From contig NC_134570.1 of NCBI RefSeq assembly GCF_050947875.1, forward strand, positions 207,038,250 to 207,102,249: DNA of 64,000 bases, in the 5' to 3' direction. Of the stretch, positions 44,646 to 55,274 are shown piece by piece; the stretch's first letter is position 1; each line of letters starts with the position of its first letter. The stretch comes from Dermacentor variabilis. Taxonomy: Eukaryota; Arthropoda; Arachnida; Ixodida; Ixodidae. The notes under the pieces were generated by a model. That model made no database searches. It had not been told where the DNA came from and saw nothing but the letters and a program-made list of their open reading frames with translations. The position numbers and the translations under genes were made by a program.

Positions 44646-46400
44646 ATGGCGGGCGCTCTTCCCTTCCATTTTGGTACTTTAAATGTCCGTGGCTTACGAA
44701 GTAAGCGACGGCAAGTACAGCTTCTTCATTTGTCACGCAATAGAAAATTAGATATTGCTGCTATCCAAGAAACAAAGACTGAACTCGACGAAAACACAGT
44801 AGCTCTATCTCCATTCCTATCAGACTATAATGTTTGTGTCAGCCATGCAGTCGGCGTTTCCGCAGGTTGTATGTTATTTGTGAGAAAACATTTACCATGT
44901 GATTTGCTACATTTGTTTACAGATAGGGAAGGGCGCCTAATCTGTTGCGATATTCATATCAGTGGTACGAGCTTTAGATTTGTGTGTGTTTATGCTCCGA
45001 ACAAGTTACGTGAACGCGAGTGTTTCTTCTTATCTCTAGAACATCATTTCTGTACTGATCGTGCATTGGTCATCTTTGGTGACTTCGATTGTGTATGTAA
45101 CGCGCAAGATCGCACGTCACTGAAGCTGAGACAGGATCCAAGTAGTGATGCGTTGCAACGCCTGATATGTGATTATCAGCTTGTGGACATTGGGGAAAAT
45201 GAAAAGGCGGGATGTCGATATACGCACTTCCAGGGTACCTCGCAGGCAAAGCTTGATCAAATTTACGTTTCAATTAGCGCGCTACCTCTTATGTAAGGTT
45301 ACACTGTGTACCTTATATTCTTTAGTGACCATTGCCTAGTCTCAGCATCGTTTGGCAGCCGTCGTTACCAAAGTCCGGGTTTGTGCTGCGAGCTGTGGAA
45401 GTTTAATAACCAATTACTTTCGCGTGAGTGTTTCCTAAATCGTGTTACTAAGCTTACAGCTCATTTGTCATGCCGCAAGGACTTGCCACTCTATGCTGTG
45501 TGGGAATTATTCAAACAGGAAGTAAAAATGATAGCTATCAAATAATCATCAATATTGGCCTTTGAAAAAAAGAATAATTACAAACCATTGTATAGACTTC
45601 TGAGTGAATTGCATGAGCTTGAACGCCTACATGCGGATCAATATATTGATGATATCTATAAGGTCAAGGCACAGTTACAAACTTTGAACGCAGAAAAATA
45701 CAGAGGTGCACTAGTGCATGCGGGAGAGCAGCGTTTCCTGGAAGAGCAGCCTTGCAGTAGGGCCCTTGGTGATGAACGCCGACACGCGCTGTCGAAACAA
45801 ATACTAGATATAGAGTGTGGTGGACCCACTGCAAATGAGCCTACTATAACAAATAAGGCGTTTTTCGAACATTATCAAAAACTATTTCGAGACCATAAGC
45901 CATTGGATACAGATGCTACCGAAAAATTGTATCATTAATTCCTCAGGTAAATCAGGATGATTACGATTATACAAATGAAAATATTGATATTAATGAGGTA
46001 ACTGCATGCATCTATTCGTTAGCGAAGGGCAAGACGCCCGGCCCGGATGGCCTTACTGCCCAATTTTATCAGTGTTTTCGTTCCCTCTTGTGGCCATTAT
46101 TACTTCAGGTGTACTGTGAGGCCTTGGAAGTAGGGTACCTAACCGCCACAATGTACGAAGGACACACCGTCCTTACAGCCAAAAGCGATGATACTAAATT
46201 GCAAAAAGATGACGGATATCGACCTATCTCCTTATGCAATGTTGATTATAAAATTTTTGCTAAGGTATTAGCTAACCGTTTGCGAGTTTTAATAAGATCC
46301 GTGGTCGGTGATCATCAAACATGTGGCATTAGGGGCCGCTCCATTCAGACGAACATTCATGTTGTGAGGTCGGTGCTAGAGTGTGTAGCTGAGGGGTTTG
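44646..46400 (+). pseudogene. Tx1-a ORF2, endonuclease and first half of reverse transcriptase
   Basis: Starts MAGALPFHFGTLNVRGL. Endonuclease boxes: IAAIQETKTE, FVCVYAPN, IFGDFDCVCN, and FFSDHCLVSA just after an in-frame TAA at 45294. A second in-frame TAA is at 45543. The linker (45555-45938) is helical, ending HYQKLFRDHKPL; a frameshift near 45930 leads to NEVTACIYSLAKGKTPGPDGLTAQFY, YRPISLCNVDYKIFAKVLANRL and GIRGRSIQTNIHVVRSVLECVAEGF, where I-6 begins. Two stops and one frameshift show it is inactive. Confidence 0.85.
46388..46400. repeat. Left target-site duplication of I-6
   Basis: GCTGAGGGGTTTG, repeated identically at 57089-57101 on the other side of I-6. The (GAT)n beside it is the reverse of the I-6 (ATC)n tail. 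Confidence 0.9.
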
Positions 46401-46781
46401 ATGATGATGATGATGTTTGGTGTTTAATGGCGCAAGGGCCAGGTGTGGCCAAAGAGCGCCATGCTAATGTTAATGAGTTCGAAGTGGACAGATGGGTTCT
46501 ATGATTTTAATGTGCCTTGGCTGTAAAGGGGCCTAAAAGAGTTGATCCAAATTCCGTAAAATGTAGGAGTAATAAAATTATGAGAATGACTATTGACGTG
46601 TACTATGAACATTAGAAGGCATTGAGATAGAATGATGTAATATGTAAAACATGTGATTATCTAGATGTATAATATAGTCTAGAGCACTACTGCCTCCCCG
46701 GGGCCCTTGAAACCCAAGGGCCTAGAGGCATGTGCTATAAAGAGAATCTATCCTAGCGATATCCTCAGGAAAGAGGATGCG
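46401..46781 (-). other. I-6 3' UTR and (ATC)n tail
   Basis: The minus-strand end reads '...gccattaaacaccaaac' followed by (ATC)n. The ATC-type tandem tail is typical of I-type elements in ticks. About 380 bp, with no coding signal. Confidence 0.75.
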
Positions 46782-47878
46782 CTACGAAATGAATGGGCTT
46801 GTAACAAGTAGTACAACATCTTTTAAGAAAGCGAGGACTGCTTTGGTATTAAAAAGCGGTTCTTCACCAAAAAACATAGCCGGATGCAGGGGAATACAAT
46901 GGCGGTATGCAAACGGGAAATGTTTCCTCCTGTCTCTTTCGGCTTCCCGGCACTCCAGGAAGACATGGAGGACGGTCAGACGGTCGCCACATCTGCCACA
47001 GGTTGGAGGCTCGTTACCGGACAAGAGAAAGTTGTGAGTGCCAAATGTGTGTCCTATTCTCAGTCTAGTGAGTAGGACATCTGTTTTTCGTATTTTCGTA
47101 GTTGGGTGCCAGGGACCTAGCTTCGGCTTAATTAGGTGAAGCTTATTACTTGTTTCTGTGTCCCACAAGCGCTGCCAGTGGCTTCAGAGTTTGTGTCTTA
47201 GAAAAGGCTTCATGTCTGTGGCAGGGACAGCAGCAGAACGAATACCTTGTGATGCTATTGATTTGGCGATCTCGTCGGCAAGCACATTTCCCTCGATTCC
47301 TCTATGGCCAGGAACCCAGCATATTACTACATGCCTATGTGATAAGTAGATGTTACATAAGAGTGAGTAGAGTTCATTGAAAACAGGATTCGTATGCTTT
47401 TGAGAAGAAATGAGTGCTTTTACAAGACTTAAGGAGTCTGTGACTATGATGGCTTTGTCCAGTTTTAGTTTATATGTTTTACTGCACACAGTACTGCGTA
47501 GACTTCTGCAGTGAAGATACTTGTTATGGGGTTCAACGCGTCAGATTCAGTAAAAGAGGGACCGACAGCAGCGTAGGATACGCCAGCATGTGATTTCGAT
47601 GTGTCTATGTAAAACTCGGAGCAGGAGTACTTGAATTGAAGCTCCCGGAAATGCATGATAATTTCAAGCTCAGGAGCGTGCTTTGTGACCTTTACAAATG
47701 ATACGTCACATTCTATCACCTGCCACTGGCAGGGCGATAATAGCTTAACAACAGGCATTAGGCGATGTTCGAGAAATGGGACGTCCATTTCTCCCCCGAG
47801 TTCTCTTACATGCAGTGAGAAAGGTAATCTCATAGAGGGTCTATTACGAAAAAGTGTTTCACACGTGAAGTCGTTCAC
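46782..47878 (-). pseudogene. I-6 RNase H and zinc knuckle
   Basis: Minus-strand pieces: 47878-47465 ends FYIDTSKSHAGVSYAAVGP and FTAEVYAVLCAVKHIN (first Asp and Glu of RNase H); after a frameshift 47489-47184 gives AIIVTDSLSLVKALISS, VICWVPGHRGIEGNVLADEIAKS (remaining Asp residues), then an in-frame TGA; 47168-46782 gives LLTRLRIGHTFGTHNFLL and the knuckle CGRCGDRLTVLHVFLEC. The catalytic set is complete over two frames, but the gene is broken. Confidence 0.8.
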
Positions 47879-48878
47879 GGTTGTGAAACACGGATTGTTC
47901 CTTATTAGAGCGCACTTTCAGAAAGTAGTTAAAGCTGATGTATGTTCTCCGAAAATGGAATGACCACTCATCGGACTCGACATACAGACTTTCAACAGGG
48001 CTTGTTCTAAATGCGCCAGTGGCCAGGCGGATTCCCAGATGATGAACGGGGTCTAACATCTTTAGTGCGCTCGGGGCGGCAGAGTGATATACTACGGCAC
48101 CATAGTCTATTCGCGATCGAACTAGGCTCCTGTAAAGATTCAACAGGCACTTCCTGTCGCTACCCCATGTTGTGTGGGATAGGATTTTAAGTAGGTTCAT
48201 TGTTTTTAGACATTTTGTTTTTATACATTTTAGGTGTGGAATGAAAGTAAGCTTGGAGTCAAGTATAACACCTAGAAATTTGTGCTCTTCGTTAAGAGGA
48301 ATTTGTTGCCCGCCCAGTTCTAGAAATGGATCTGGGACCAGGCCTCTCTTTCTTGTGAAGAGAACGCAGGAACTTTTGTGGGGGTTGATTTTAAATCCAT
48401 TTTGGTCTGCCCACATGGACACCTTGTTTAGGGCCTGCTGTACCTGTCTCTCGCAGACTGTGAGGTTGCAAGATTTGAAGTCTATTTGTATATCGTCTAC
48501 ATAGACGGAATAAAAAATAGCTGGTGGTAATGATGCACGAAGCGTGTTCATCTTTACGACAAAGAGCGTGCAGCTGAGTACGCCACCCTGGGGTATCCCA
48601 GTTTCCTGTATGAATGTACGCGACAGTGCAGGACCTATTTTCACCCGAAATGTACGGTTCTCAAGGTTCTCTATGATAGTTAACATATTGCCGCGGATGC
48701 CTAGCGCCGAAAGGTCGCGCAGCATTGCGTACCGCCAGGTTGTGTCGTATGCTTTTTCCATATCCAGAAATACAGATAAGAAGGATTGTTTGTGTACGAA
48801 GGCATCGCGAATGCTCGCTTCGATGCGCACGAGATGGTCGGTTGTAGATCGCCCTTCCCTAAAACCGCATTGAAATGG
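47859..48878 (-). pseudogene. I-6 reverse transcriptase, palm and thumb
   Basis: Begins right at the I-7 junction with FQCGFREGRSTTDHLVRIEASI, then FLSVFLDMEKAYDTTWRYAML (motif A), TGIPQGGVLSCTLFVVKMN, YSVYVDDIQIDF (YVDD motif C), NGFKINPHKSSCVLFTRK, HKFLGVILDSKLTF and RIDYGAVVYHSAAPS. It is open for 323 codons from 48830, then shifts frame into RNase H. It continues the N-terminal reverse-transcriptase part at 53615-54310. Confidence 0.85.
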
Positions 48879-49065
48879 GTCAAGAGAGAGAGAGAGAAGT
48901 TTAATGATATGAAATGCTGAGAGGTCGGCCTGAGGTATATTCCTCTAGCCAGCTACTCGGCATTGGGGGAAGGGGAAGAGGGAAAGAAAGAGGGAAGAGG
49001 TGCATGATGGGTGACGATGACGATAGAAGGAAGGAGTAGAACATATCGCAAGCAATTTGGCATGC

Positions 49066-50621
49066 TCAAAGTCTGCAATCCAAGCCCGTTGTTTTTAAAA
49101 AGTTCAGTAATGCCTGAATGGCCTTGAAACTCGATTGAGGATCTGGCCAAGGGCCTAAAATAACGTCCTCCGACAACGGTGCGCTGTCGAGACACGTAAG
49201 GTCGTTGTCCAACCTTCCACGCTCTTCCACGTACTTAGGGCAGTCACAAAGCACATGACCTATAGTCTCAGTCACATTGCACACCTCACAGTGGGTGGAG
49301 ACTCGGTGCGTCGCATGAGGTGCACGTATCCGCGCGTAAACGCTACCCCCAGCCTTAGTCTGTGCAGAAGACTGGCACAGCTTCGTTGAAGTTTCGGTGG
49401 TAGCCTAAAGGTCATGGCAGGGTCCAATCTCTGGAGTCGTCTGTGGCGATTATCCGGATTGTCCCAGTGCTGTGCTGCCAATTTTCGGATGACACTGGAG
49501 AGGAGACAGTTGGCGTCCGCTCTTGAAAAAGGAATTGAAAGCAGTGACCCTCGTTCTTCGAGCGCTTTCTTCGCTTCGGCGTCGGCCAGTTCGTTGCCCT
49601 GTATACCACAGTGACTGGGAATCCACTGAAATGTGATGTGGTGGCCGTTTTCCTGTGCTAAAGTGTAGAGCTCGGCAGTTTGAAGAGCCAACACTCTGTA
49701 AGCGCTTTCTTTCAACACCACTCTAAGTAGTTGAAGAGCCGATTTTGCGTCGCTGAAGACTGTCCATATTTGAGGAGGCTGTCGCGAAATATATTGAACG
49801 GCCTCTCTGATTGCCACTAGTTCCGTAGATGTTGAAGTCGTCTTGTTATGGAGACGAAACCGTCGAATGACTTGATGCGCAGGCACGACGAAAGCCGCAC
49901 CAGACGCAAACGACGATACCGATCCGTCTGTATACACGCTCACCGAGGAGTCATATTCTTTCGATATATATTCAAGTGTTAAATGTCTGAGGCCGGCGGT
50001 AGGTATTCGCGATTTTTTAGAAATTCCCGGAATAGATAGACGCGCCGGCCTTTTGGACATTACCCATGGGGGCATATGTGGAAGGTCAGCCGGGGCAAAG
50101 TATGCTGGTATGGCAGATTCTTGCCATTGAACGGCTCTTGAAAAAGTGGAGTCCGGCCGTATATCGGGTAATGTCGATAAGGGATGGTGTCCATGACGAC
50201 AAAGCAGTCGCAGGAATACTCGCAGAGGTTCGCATCGTAGACAGACAGGTAAAGGGGTGACGCGAGCCTCCTCAATTGTTCCGTGGGTTGAAGTGCAACG
50301 TGGAACACCGAGACATGTTTTCAGTATCTGTGCCTGGGCACTTTCCAGCGTGCGTAAACATGACGGGCTCATACCTGATAAAACTGGCAGGCTATACCTA
50401 ATGTATCCGACGTAGAGAGTCTGGTACAGCCGGAGGAGCGAAAGCTCAGATGGACCCCACTTCATACCGGCCAGAAAGCGAAAAACTTGAGCAAGCCCAG
50501 TTAATTTTTTCTTTAACATTGCCACATGTTTCGACCATGAAACACCGCGGTCAATGACAACGCCGAGGTACTTGTGGTGGGTGACATATGGGATGGCATT
50601 TCCATTGATCATAATTGGATA
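49066..50621 (-). pseudogene. I-7 ORF2, second part: thumb, RNase H, zinc knuckle
   Basis: Follows in the same frame after the single TGA at 50622-50624. It reads MINGNAIPYVTHHKYLGVVID, LYVGYIRYSLPVLSGM, then RNase H with all four acidic residues: SVYTDGSVSSFASGAA, STELVAIREAVQYI, TVFSDAKSALQLL and QGNELADAEAKKA. Near 49300 a frameshift leads to the terminal knuckle CEVCNVTETIGHVLCDC and the C-terminal block SSFKAIQALLNFLKTTGL ending at 49066. The stop codon probably arose from CGA (Arg) by C-to-T change; this is inferred from the frame continuing. Confidence 0.85.
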
Positions 50622-52748
50622 TCAACACATAAGCTTCCGTGTGAACGCTGTCGCAGCGCACTTGTCTGGGGCCAGTTGCAGTCCTTGGCACTGCAGGTAC
50701 TGAGACGTTAAAGAAACAGCACGCTGCAATGTGGCACGAATTTGCGGTCGCGTGACTGCGGATGCCCATATGCATATGTCGTCTGCGTATGTACTGATGT
50801 GTACTGTATCAGGAATTATTTCCGCAAGGCCAATAAGGGCAACATTGAAAAGAGTCGGGCTGAGAACTCCTCCTTGAGGCACTCCACGGACCACAGCGTG
50901 TCTTGTCGTTTCGCCATCATTCGTGGACATGAAGACTGTACGACCATTTAGGTAATTATCAATCCACATGTAGACACGGCCGCCGATGCCTAAATTACTG
51001 AGGGCATCAAGAATGGCTTCGTGCAGTACATTGTCATAGGCTCCTTTTATGTCTAAGAAAACTGCTCCTACAAGGCGGTGTCGCTTCTTTTCGTGTTCGA
51101 TCGTGGACACGAGATCAATGACCCCATCTATTGCAGACCGGCCACGTCTAAATCCGGTCATCATTTCAGGATAAAGCTCATTCTTTTCCATGAACCATTC
51201 TAATCTAGTGAGCACCATCCGTTCCATCACCTTACCGACACAGCTAGCTAAAGCTACTGGCCGGTAAGATGACATTTCGTAAGGCGATTTTCCTGGCTTT
51301 AGGAGGGCGACCAAACGGCTGGTTTTCCACTGCTTCGGGACTGTACTGGATGACCACGTGGCGTTATAGTATGACAGCAGGACTTTCCGACCTTCCATCC
51401 CAAGGTGGCACAAAACAGTATACGAAATACCGTCAGGTCCAGGGGCAGAAGATCGTCTCGACGCAGCAAGTGCAGCTTCCAATTCCGGCATCGTGAAAGG
51501 AAGGTCAAGACGATCATCTTTAGGAGGTAGCACGGGTCGATCCAATGTTGGATATGCTGAAGCATCGGTACGGGTTACTCTTTTACAGAAGTCTTCGGCA
51601 ACCTGCACTTCCGTCAGAGATTGGTGAAGTGCTAGAGCACGGAAAGGATGTTTTTGCTGAGGAGGGGCACGAAGGCTTCGTACTATCTGCCAGATCCTAG
51701 AAAGTGGCTTTCGAGGATCTAGAGACGAACAGAAGGTCCTCCACCGTTGTTTTCCCATTTTTTGAAGGTGACGCCGTATTTTTCGTTGAGCTCGTCGACA
51801 TAAAGCAAGGTCTACTGACGATTGAGTTCTCCTAACCTTCCTTTCCGCTCTCCGACGGATCGCTCGGAGCCGTTCATATTCAATATCAATCGCCGTTCTG
51901 GATGTAGGTGCACTGATGAACTTAGTTGTCTTCTGCACTGATGATACAATAATGTCTTCTATATCAGATGGTGAAGTGATGTCTCCACAGTACTCTTCGA
52001 CAGATGTAGTGAATGTGGACCAATCAGTGCAGCGTACAGCAGATGCAGTTGATTGCACAAACCACTTCATCTGCACATATGTTGGTATATGATCGCTCCC
52101 ATGCGTTTCTATGTCCAAGCACCAGTTGACTAAGGGCAGGAGGCTCTGAGATACAATAGTGAGGTCTAAGCAACTTCCGTAGGTAGTGCCGCGGATGTAA
52201 GTTGGAGATCCATCGTTGATGACAGCCAGACCTTCAGTGTCTATGAAGTCCATCAAGTGCGTACCCCGACAGTTCATTGCGGCACTTCCCCAGTAAGGAT
52301 GATGAGCGTTGAAGTCTCCAATAACAACATGAGGGCCTGGGGAACTTTGTAATACAGTGGATAGATAAGAGAGTGCAAGTCTTTGTCTAGGAGGTATGTA
52401 GGCGCCGATGATAGAAAACACATGCAGTTTATGTTTTTCTGTCACACACACATATTCATTGCTGTCATGTGGAGCGATCGTGGTCCGCACAAACGTCATG
52501 TCACTGCGTATACACATTAACACTTTGCTCTTGTGTCGATCTTCACGTGACCAGAGCTTAACGTATCCGGAAAGGCGAAATTCCGACGTGAGATTTGGCT
52601 CGCATATCACGATCACTGGGAAGCGGTATTTGAAGACTCGTTGCCTAAAGTCAGACATGCGGCCGCATAAACCTCGAGCATTGCATTGCATTATAACAGA
52701 ATGATGCATCTTTTGTTCCAATGTCCAGTGTTTTATCGTGAGAGCCAT
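50622..52748 (-). CDS. I-7 ORF2, first part: endonuclease and reverse transcriptase
   Basis: Open from the ATG at 52748 (MALTIKHWTLEQ) to the TGA at 50622. Residues about 15-230: endonuclease with VIMQCNARGL, IVICEPNLTSEF (catalytic Glu), HVVIGDFNAHHPYWG, GSCLDLTIVS and GSDHIPTYVQM. Residues about 420-700: reverse transcriptase with SSAPGPDGISYTVL, KTSRLVALLKPGKSP, YRPVALASCVGKVMERM, MTGFRRGRSAID, GAVFLDIKGAYDNVLHEAI (motif A), GVPQGGVLSPTLFNVAL and ISTYADDICIWAS (motif C, residues about 653-656). All catalytic residues are present. The frame continues past the stop. ORF1 ends 11 bp upstream (TAA at 52760), so ORF2 would be read by reinitiation. Confidence 0.85.
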   Translation of the reverse strand: MALTIKHWTLEQKMHHSVIMQCNARGLCGRMSDFRQRVFKYRFPVIVICEPNLTSEFRLSGYVKLWSREDRHKSKVLMCIRSDMTFVRTTIAPHDSNEYVCVTEKHKLHVFSIIGAYIPPRQRLALSYLSTVLQSSPGPHVVIGDFNAHHPYWGSAAMNCRGTHLMDFIDTEGLAVINDGSPTYIRGTTYGSCLDLTIVSQSLLPLVNWCLDIETHGSDHIPTYVQMKWFVQSTASAVRCTDWSTFTTSVEEYCGDITSPSDIEDIIVSSVQKTTKFISAPTSRTAIDIEYERLRAIRRRAERKVRRTQSSVDLALCRRAQRKIRRHLQKMGKQRWRTFCSSLDPRKPLSRIWQIVRSLRAPPQQKHPFRALALHQSLTEVQVAEDFCKRVTRTDASAYPTLDRPVLPPKDDRLDLPFTMPELEAALAASRRSSAPGPDGISYTVLCHLGMEGRKVLLSYYNATWSSSTVPKQWKTSRLVALLKPGKSPYEMSSYRPVALASCVGKVMERMVLTRLEWFMEKNELYPEMMTGFRRGRSAIDGVIDLVSTIEHEKKRHRLVGAVFLDIKGAYDNVLHEAILDALSNLGIGGRVYMWIDNYLNGRTVFMSTNDGETTRHAVVRGVPQGGVLSPTLFNVALIGLAEIIPDTVHISTYADDICIWASAVTRPQIRATLQRAVSLTSQYLQCQGLQLAPDKCAATAFTRKLMC

Positions 52749-52759
52749 GATTAACACCC

Positions 52760-54310
52760 TTATTTTAGAGCCGCTAATAGCGGTTCCATAGCATCTAACG
52801 CCTTCACGACCGATAGTGCAGTTGGCGTTGCCATTTCGGAGAGTAATATACGCATAGTGTTTACTAGCTGTTTGAGAATGTCTATCACCTTTTCATTTCC
52901 AAGCCTTTCATTACCCTCCCGGCACTTGGGGAGAGCCGAAGGAGTATCTCCTCCGGAAGCCCTTAGTGGTAGCGAAGGCCACTCAATAGCCGAAGAGGTT
53001 GGACGCACGTAGGATGACGCCTCATTCCTTGACGGGCACGGTGGTACTGGGGAAGGCGCATCTTGTGTGTCCCGGCCGTGCACTCTCTGTGGCACGTTTT
53101 GCATCCAAGTACTCAAAGGAAGTGCCTCTTTCCCTCCGGGCTTGCTCTGGGAGCGGCGACGCCTTTGCCGCAACCGGCGCCTTTTCTTGCGGACGGAATC
53201 GGCAGCCTCCTTGTGAGTGGAGTTCTCTCTCACCATTTTTCTCAGGATTTGCCTCTCCTCTGCCATTTTGGGGCAGTCCTTGGATGTCGCTTCAAGGGCT
53301 CCGGAGCAATTTGCACATTTCATGGCGTCAGTCTCACAGGAGTCTACATGATGTGCACCACCACATCTTCGGCACGACGTAGGATTCTTACACACCGCAC
53401 TCACGTGGCCCAGTTTGAAGCACTTGTGACACTGTAACGGTCGTGGTACATATGGACGCACTGAGTGCCTCACATAACCTACTTTGACCGATGCTGGCAA
53501 AGAGTCTGACTCGAAGACCAACTTGATGCACCGCGAACGGCCGAATCGGTGGATGTCGAGGATTCGCTCTGTCGATGATAAAAGAGATCGCAGGTCTTCA
53601 TCCTTTATGTCAATGTCAAGCATTTTACTAGACTCTAGGAGATGTATCAGGCGGCGATTTATCATTTTTTCGAAAAGCTTACAGAGACAGCTTGTAAGCG
53701 CTATGGGATGGTAGCTAGTGAGCAATGAAGTGTCTTTACCATGCTTCAAAATAGGGATCACAATAGCCTCCTTCCACTTCGATGGGACAAAACCAGCAGC
53801 CCAGATAGCATTGAGAAGTGTAACTAGTGTGATTTGTGTGTCGGAGTGCAGGTGTTTAAGCATATCATACATGATTCTATCGGGGCCCGGTGCAGACCTC
53901 CGACATACTGACAAGGAGGCTTTAAGTTCAGCAATGGTAAAAGGGCGATTATAAGGATCGTTTGGCGTGCATTTCCGATTCAGAGGCTTGAGTTCTTCTA
54001 TTTCTTTATATTTAAGGAAGTTCTCTGAATAGTGAGTGGAACTAGACACTCGCTCGAAGTGTTCACCCGGAGCATCAGCCTGGTCTTGCAGGATATCGCC
54101 TTCTGTGTTTACCAAAGGGAGGGAGTATGTTTGTCGCCCTCTTATGCTATTTACCTTGTTCCAGACTTTGGCCTCATCTGTATACGTGTTGATACTCGAT
54201 AAAAACTTTTGCCAACTGTCTCTTCTGGCCTGTCGGCGGGTTCGCCTGCCTTGTGATTTTACTTTTTTAAAGTTGATAAGATTCTCCGCAGTGGGGGAGG
54301 CGCGTAGCAA
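52760..54310 (-). CDS. Chimeric 516-codon ORF: I-6 RT start fused to I-7 ORF1
   Basis: Codons 1-232 (54310-53615) are I-6 ORF2: KVWNKVNSIRGR, SVCRRSAPGPDRIMYDML, WKEAIVIPILKHGKD, YHPIALTSCLCKLFEKM (normally YRPI). At the 6-bp duplication the frame passes, without a stop, into I-7 ORF1: DLRSLLSSTERILDIHRFGR, YVRHSVRPYVPRPLQCHKC, and knuckles CHKCFKLGHVSAVC, CRRCGGAHHVDSC and CANCSGALEATSKDC, then an Arg-rich stretch (KKRRRLRQRRRRSQ) and an acidic, Leu-rich tail ending at TAA 52760. The ORF is an insertion accident; whether it is expressed is unknown. Upstream in the same frame I-6 has a TAG at about 54311, so any start would be internal. Confidence 0.85.
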   Translation of the reverse strand: MLRASPTAENLINFKKVKSQGRRTRRQARRDSWQKFLSSINTYTDEAKVWNKVNSIRGRQTYSLPLVNTEGDILQDQADAPGEHFERVSSSTHYSENFLKYKEIEELKPLNRKCTPNDPYNRPFTIAELKASLSVCRRSAPGPDRIMYDMLKHLHSDTQITLVTLLNAIWAAGFVPSKWKEAIVIPILKHGKDTSLLTSYHPIALTSCLCKLFEKMINRRLIHLLESSKMLDIDIKDEDLRSLLSSTERILDIHRFGRSRCIKLVFESDSLPASVKVGYVRHSVRPYVPRPLQCHKCFKLGHVSAVCKNPTSCRRCGGAHHVDSCETDAMKCANCSGALEATSKDCPKMAEERQILRKMVRENSTHKEAADSVRKKRRRLRQRRRRSQSKPGGKEALPLSTWMQNVPQRVHGRDTQDAPSPVPPCPSRNEASSYVRPTSSAIEWPSLPLRASGGDTPSALPKCREGNERLGNEKVIDILKQLVNTMRILLSEMATPTALSVVKALDAMEPLLAALK

Positions 54311-54312
54311 CC

Positions 54313-55228
54313 CCTATGCTTTGTTTTGTTTCTTTCGAGCGATCCTACAATCGTCGTTCCACCACGGGACACGCCGTTTACATGCCAAGCCATTTACTTG
54401 TGATATGCATTTATATGCGGCATCTATTATGAAGGCTGTGAAAAACTCGACTTCAGCATCAATTCCTAACGAAGACATGTCAGCCCATGAGATACTAGTA
54501 AGAGATCGAAATTTCTCTCAATCAGCTGTCTCAATCTTCCACCTAGGAGCGTGTGGTGGATATTCGTTTTATTTAGGTGATCTTAGCAGTATAGGGAAGT
54601 GGTCGCTGCCGTAAGGGTTGTTGGCAACTTCCCCTTCAAGTTCAAGCACTACGGACGGGGAGACTATGCTAAGATCTATTGAATAATAGGTTCTGTTTGC
54701 AAGAGAGTAATATGTGTGTTCCTTCTTATTCAACAGGCACGCACCAGAAGAGAGAAGGAACTGTTCAACAAGTCGTCCTCGCGCATCTATACGAGGGTCT
54801 CCCCACAGGTAGTTGTCTGCATTGAAATCGCCAAGAACAATATAAGGTTCTGGCAATTCATCTATAAAGCACCGAAATTCATGTTTGCTTAGTTTGTAAT
54901 GGGGGGGTATATAAATCGAGCAAATAGTGATAAGTTTGTTTAGCAGAATAACTCGAACCGCCACTGCCTCAAGGGCCGTTCGTAGCTGTAAACGTTGACA
55001 CGCTATGCTTTTTTGAATTAAAATTGCAACACCGCCCGATGACGCGACAGCATCATCGCGATCTTTGCGAAACGTAACATACTGTCGAAGAAAGCTTGTG
55101 TATTTTGATTTTAAGTGTGTTTCCTGTAAACACAGCACTTTTGGATTGTGTTTATGGATGAGTTCTTGCACATCATCAAGATTCCTAAGAAGTCCTCTGA
55201 CATTCCATTGAATGATTTGTGTATCCAT
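54313..55228 (-). pseudogene. I-6 ORF2, endonuclease and linker
   Basis: 219 codons from MDTQIIQWNVRGL at 55228: VLCLQETHLKSK (catalytic Glu), GGVAILIQKS, TICSIYIPPHY, IVLGDFNADNYLWG, YYSIDLSIVSPS and GSDHFPILL, then TAA at 54569. The same frame continues with WKIETAD, stop, EKFRSLTSI, and VPWWNDDCRIARKKQNKA, stop (about 54311), into the reverse transcriptase. The three stops replace sense codons (Trp in at least two), so it is one ancestral frame. Confidence 0.85.
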
Positions 55229-55274
55229 ACTTAAAGAAAATTGGTGCTGTGTTTACGGAAACGGAAGTGGTGCC

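Larger units (their letters stand above)
48885..53614 (-). mobile_element. I-7: I-superfamily element inserted in I-6
   Basis: 4730 bp, minus strand. GTCAAG (plus-strand reading) flanks it at 48879-48884 and 53615-53620, a 6-bp target-site duplication. ORF1 is 5'-truncated (begins inside the protein), ORF2 is almost intact, and the 3' end is a 3' UTR plus (TC)n, the same as the small copy at 25579-25838. Both lie in or on I-type hosts. Only one stop and one frameshift are seen in ORF2, so it is younger than I-6, as the nesting requires. Confidence 0.9.
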
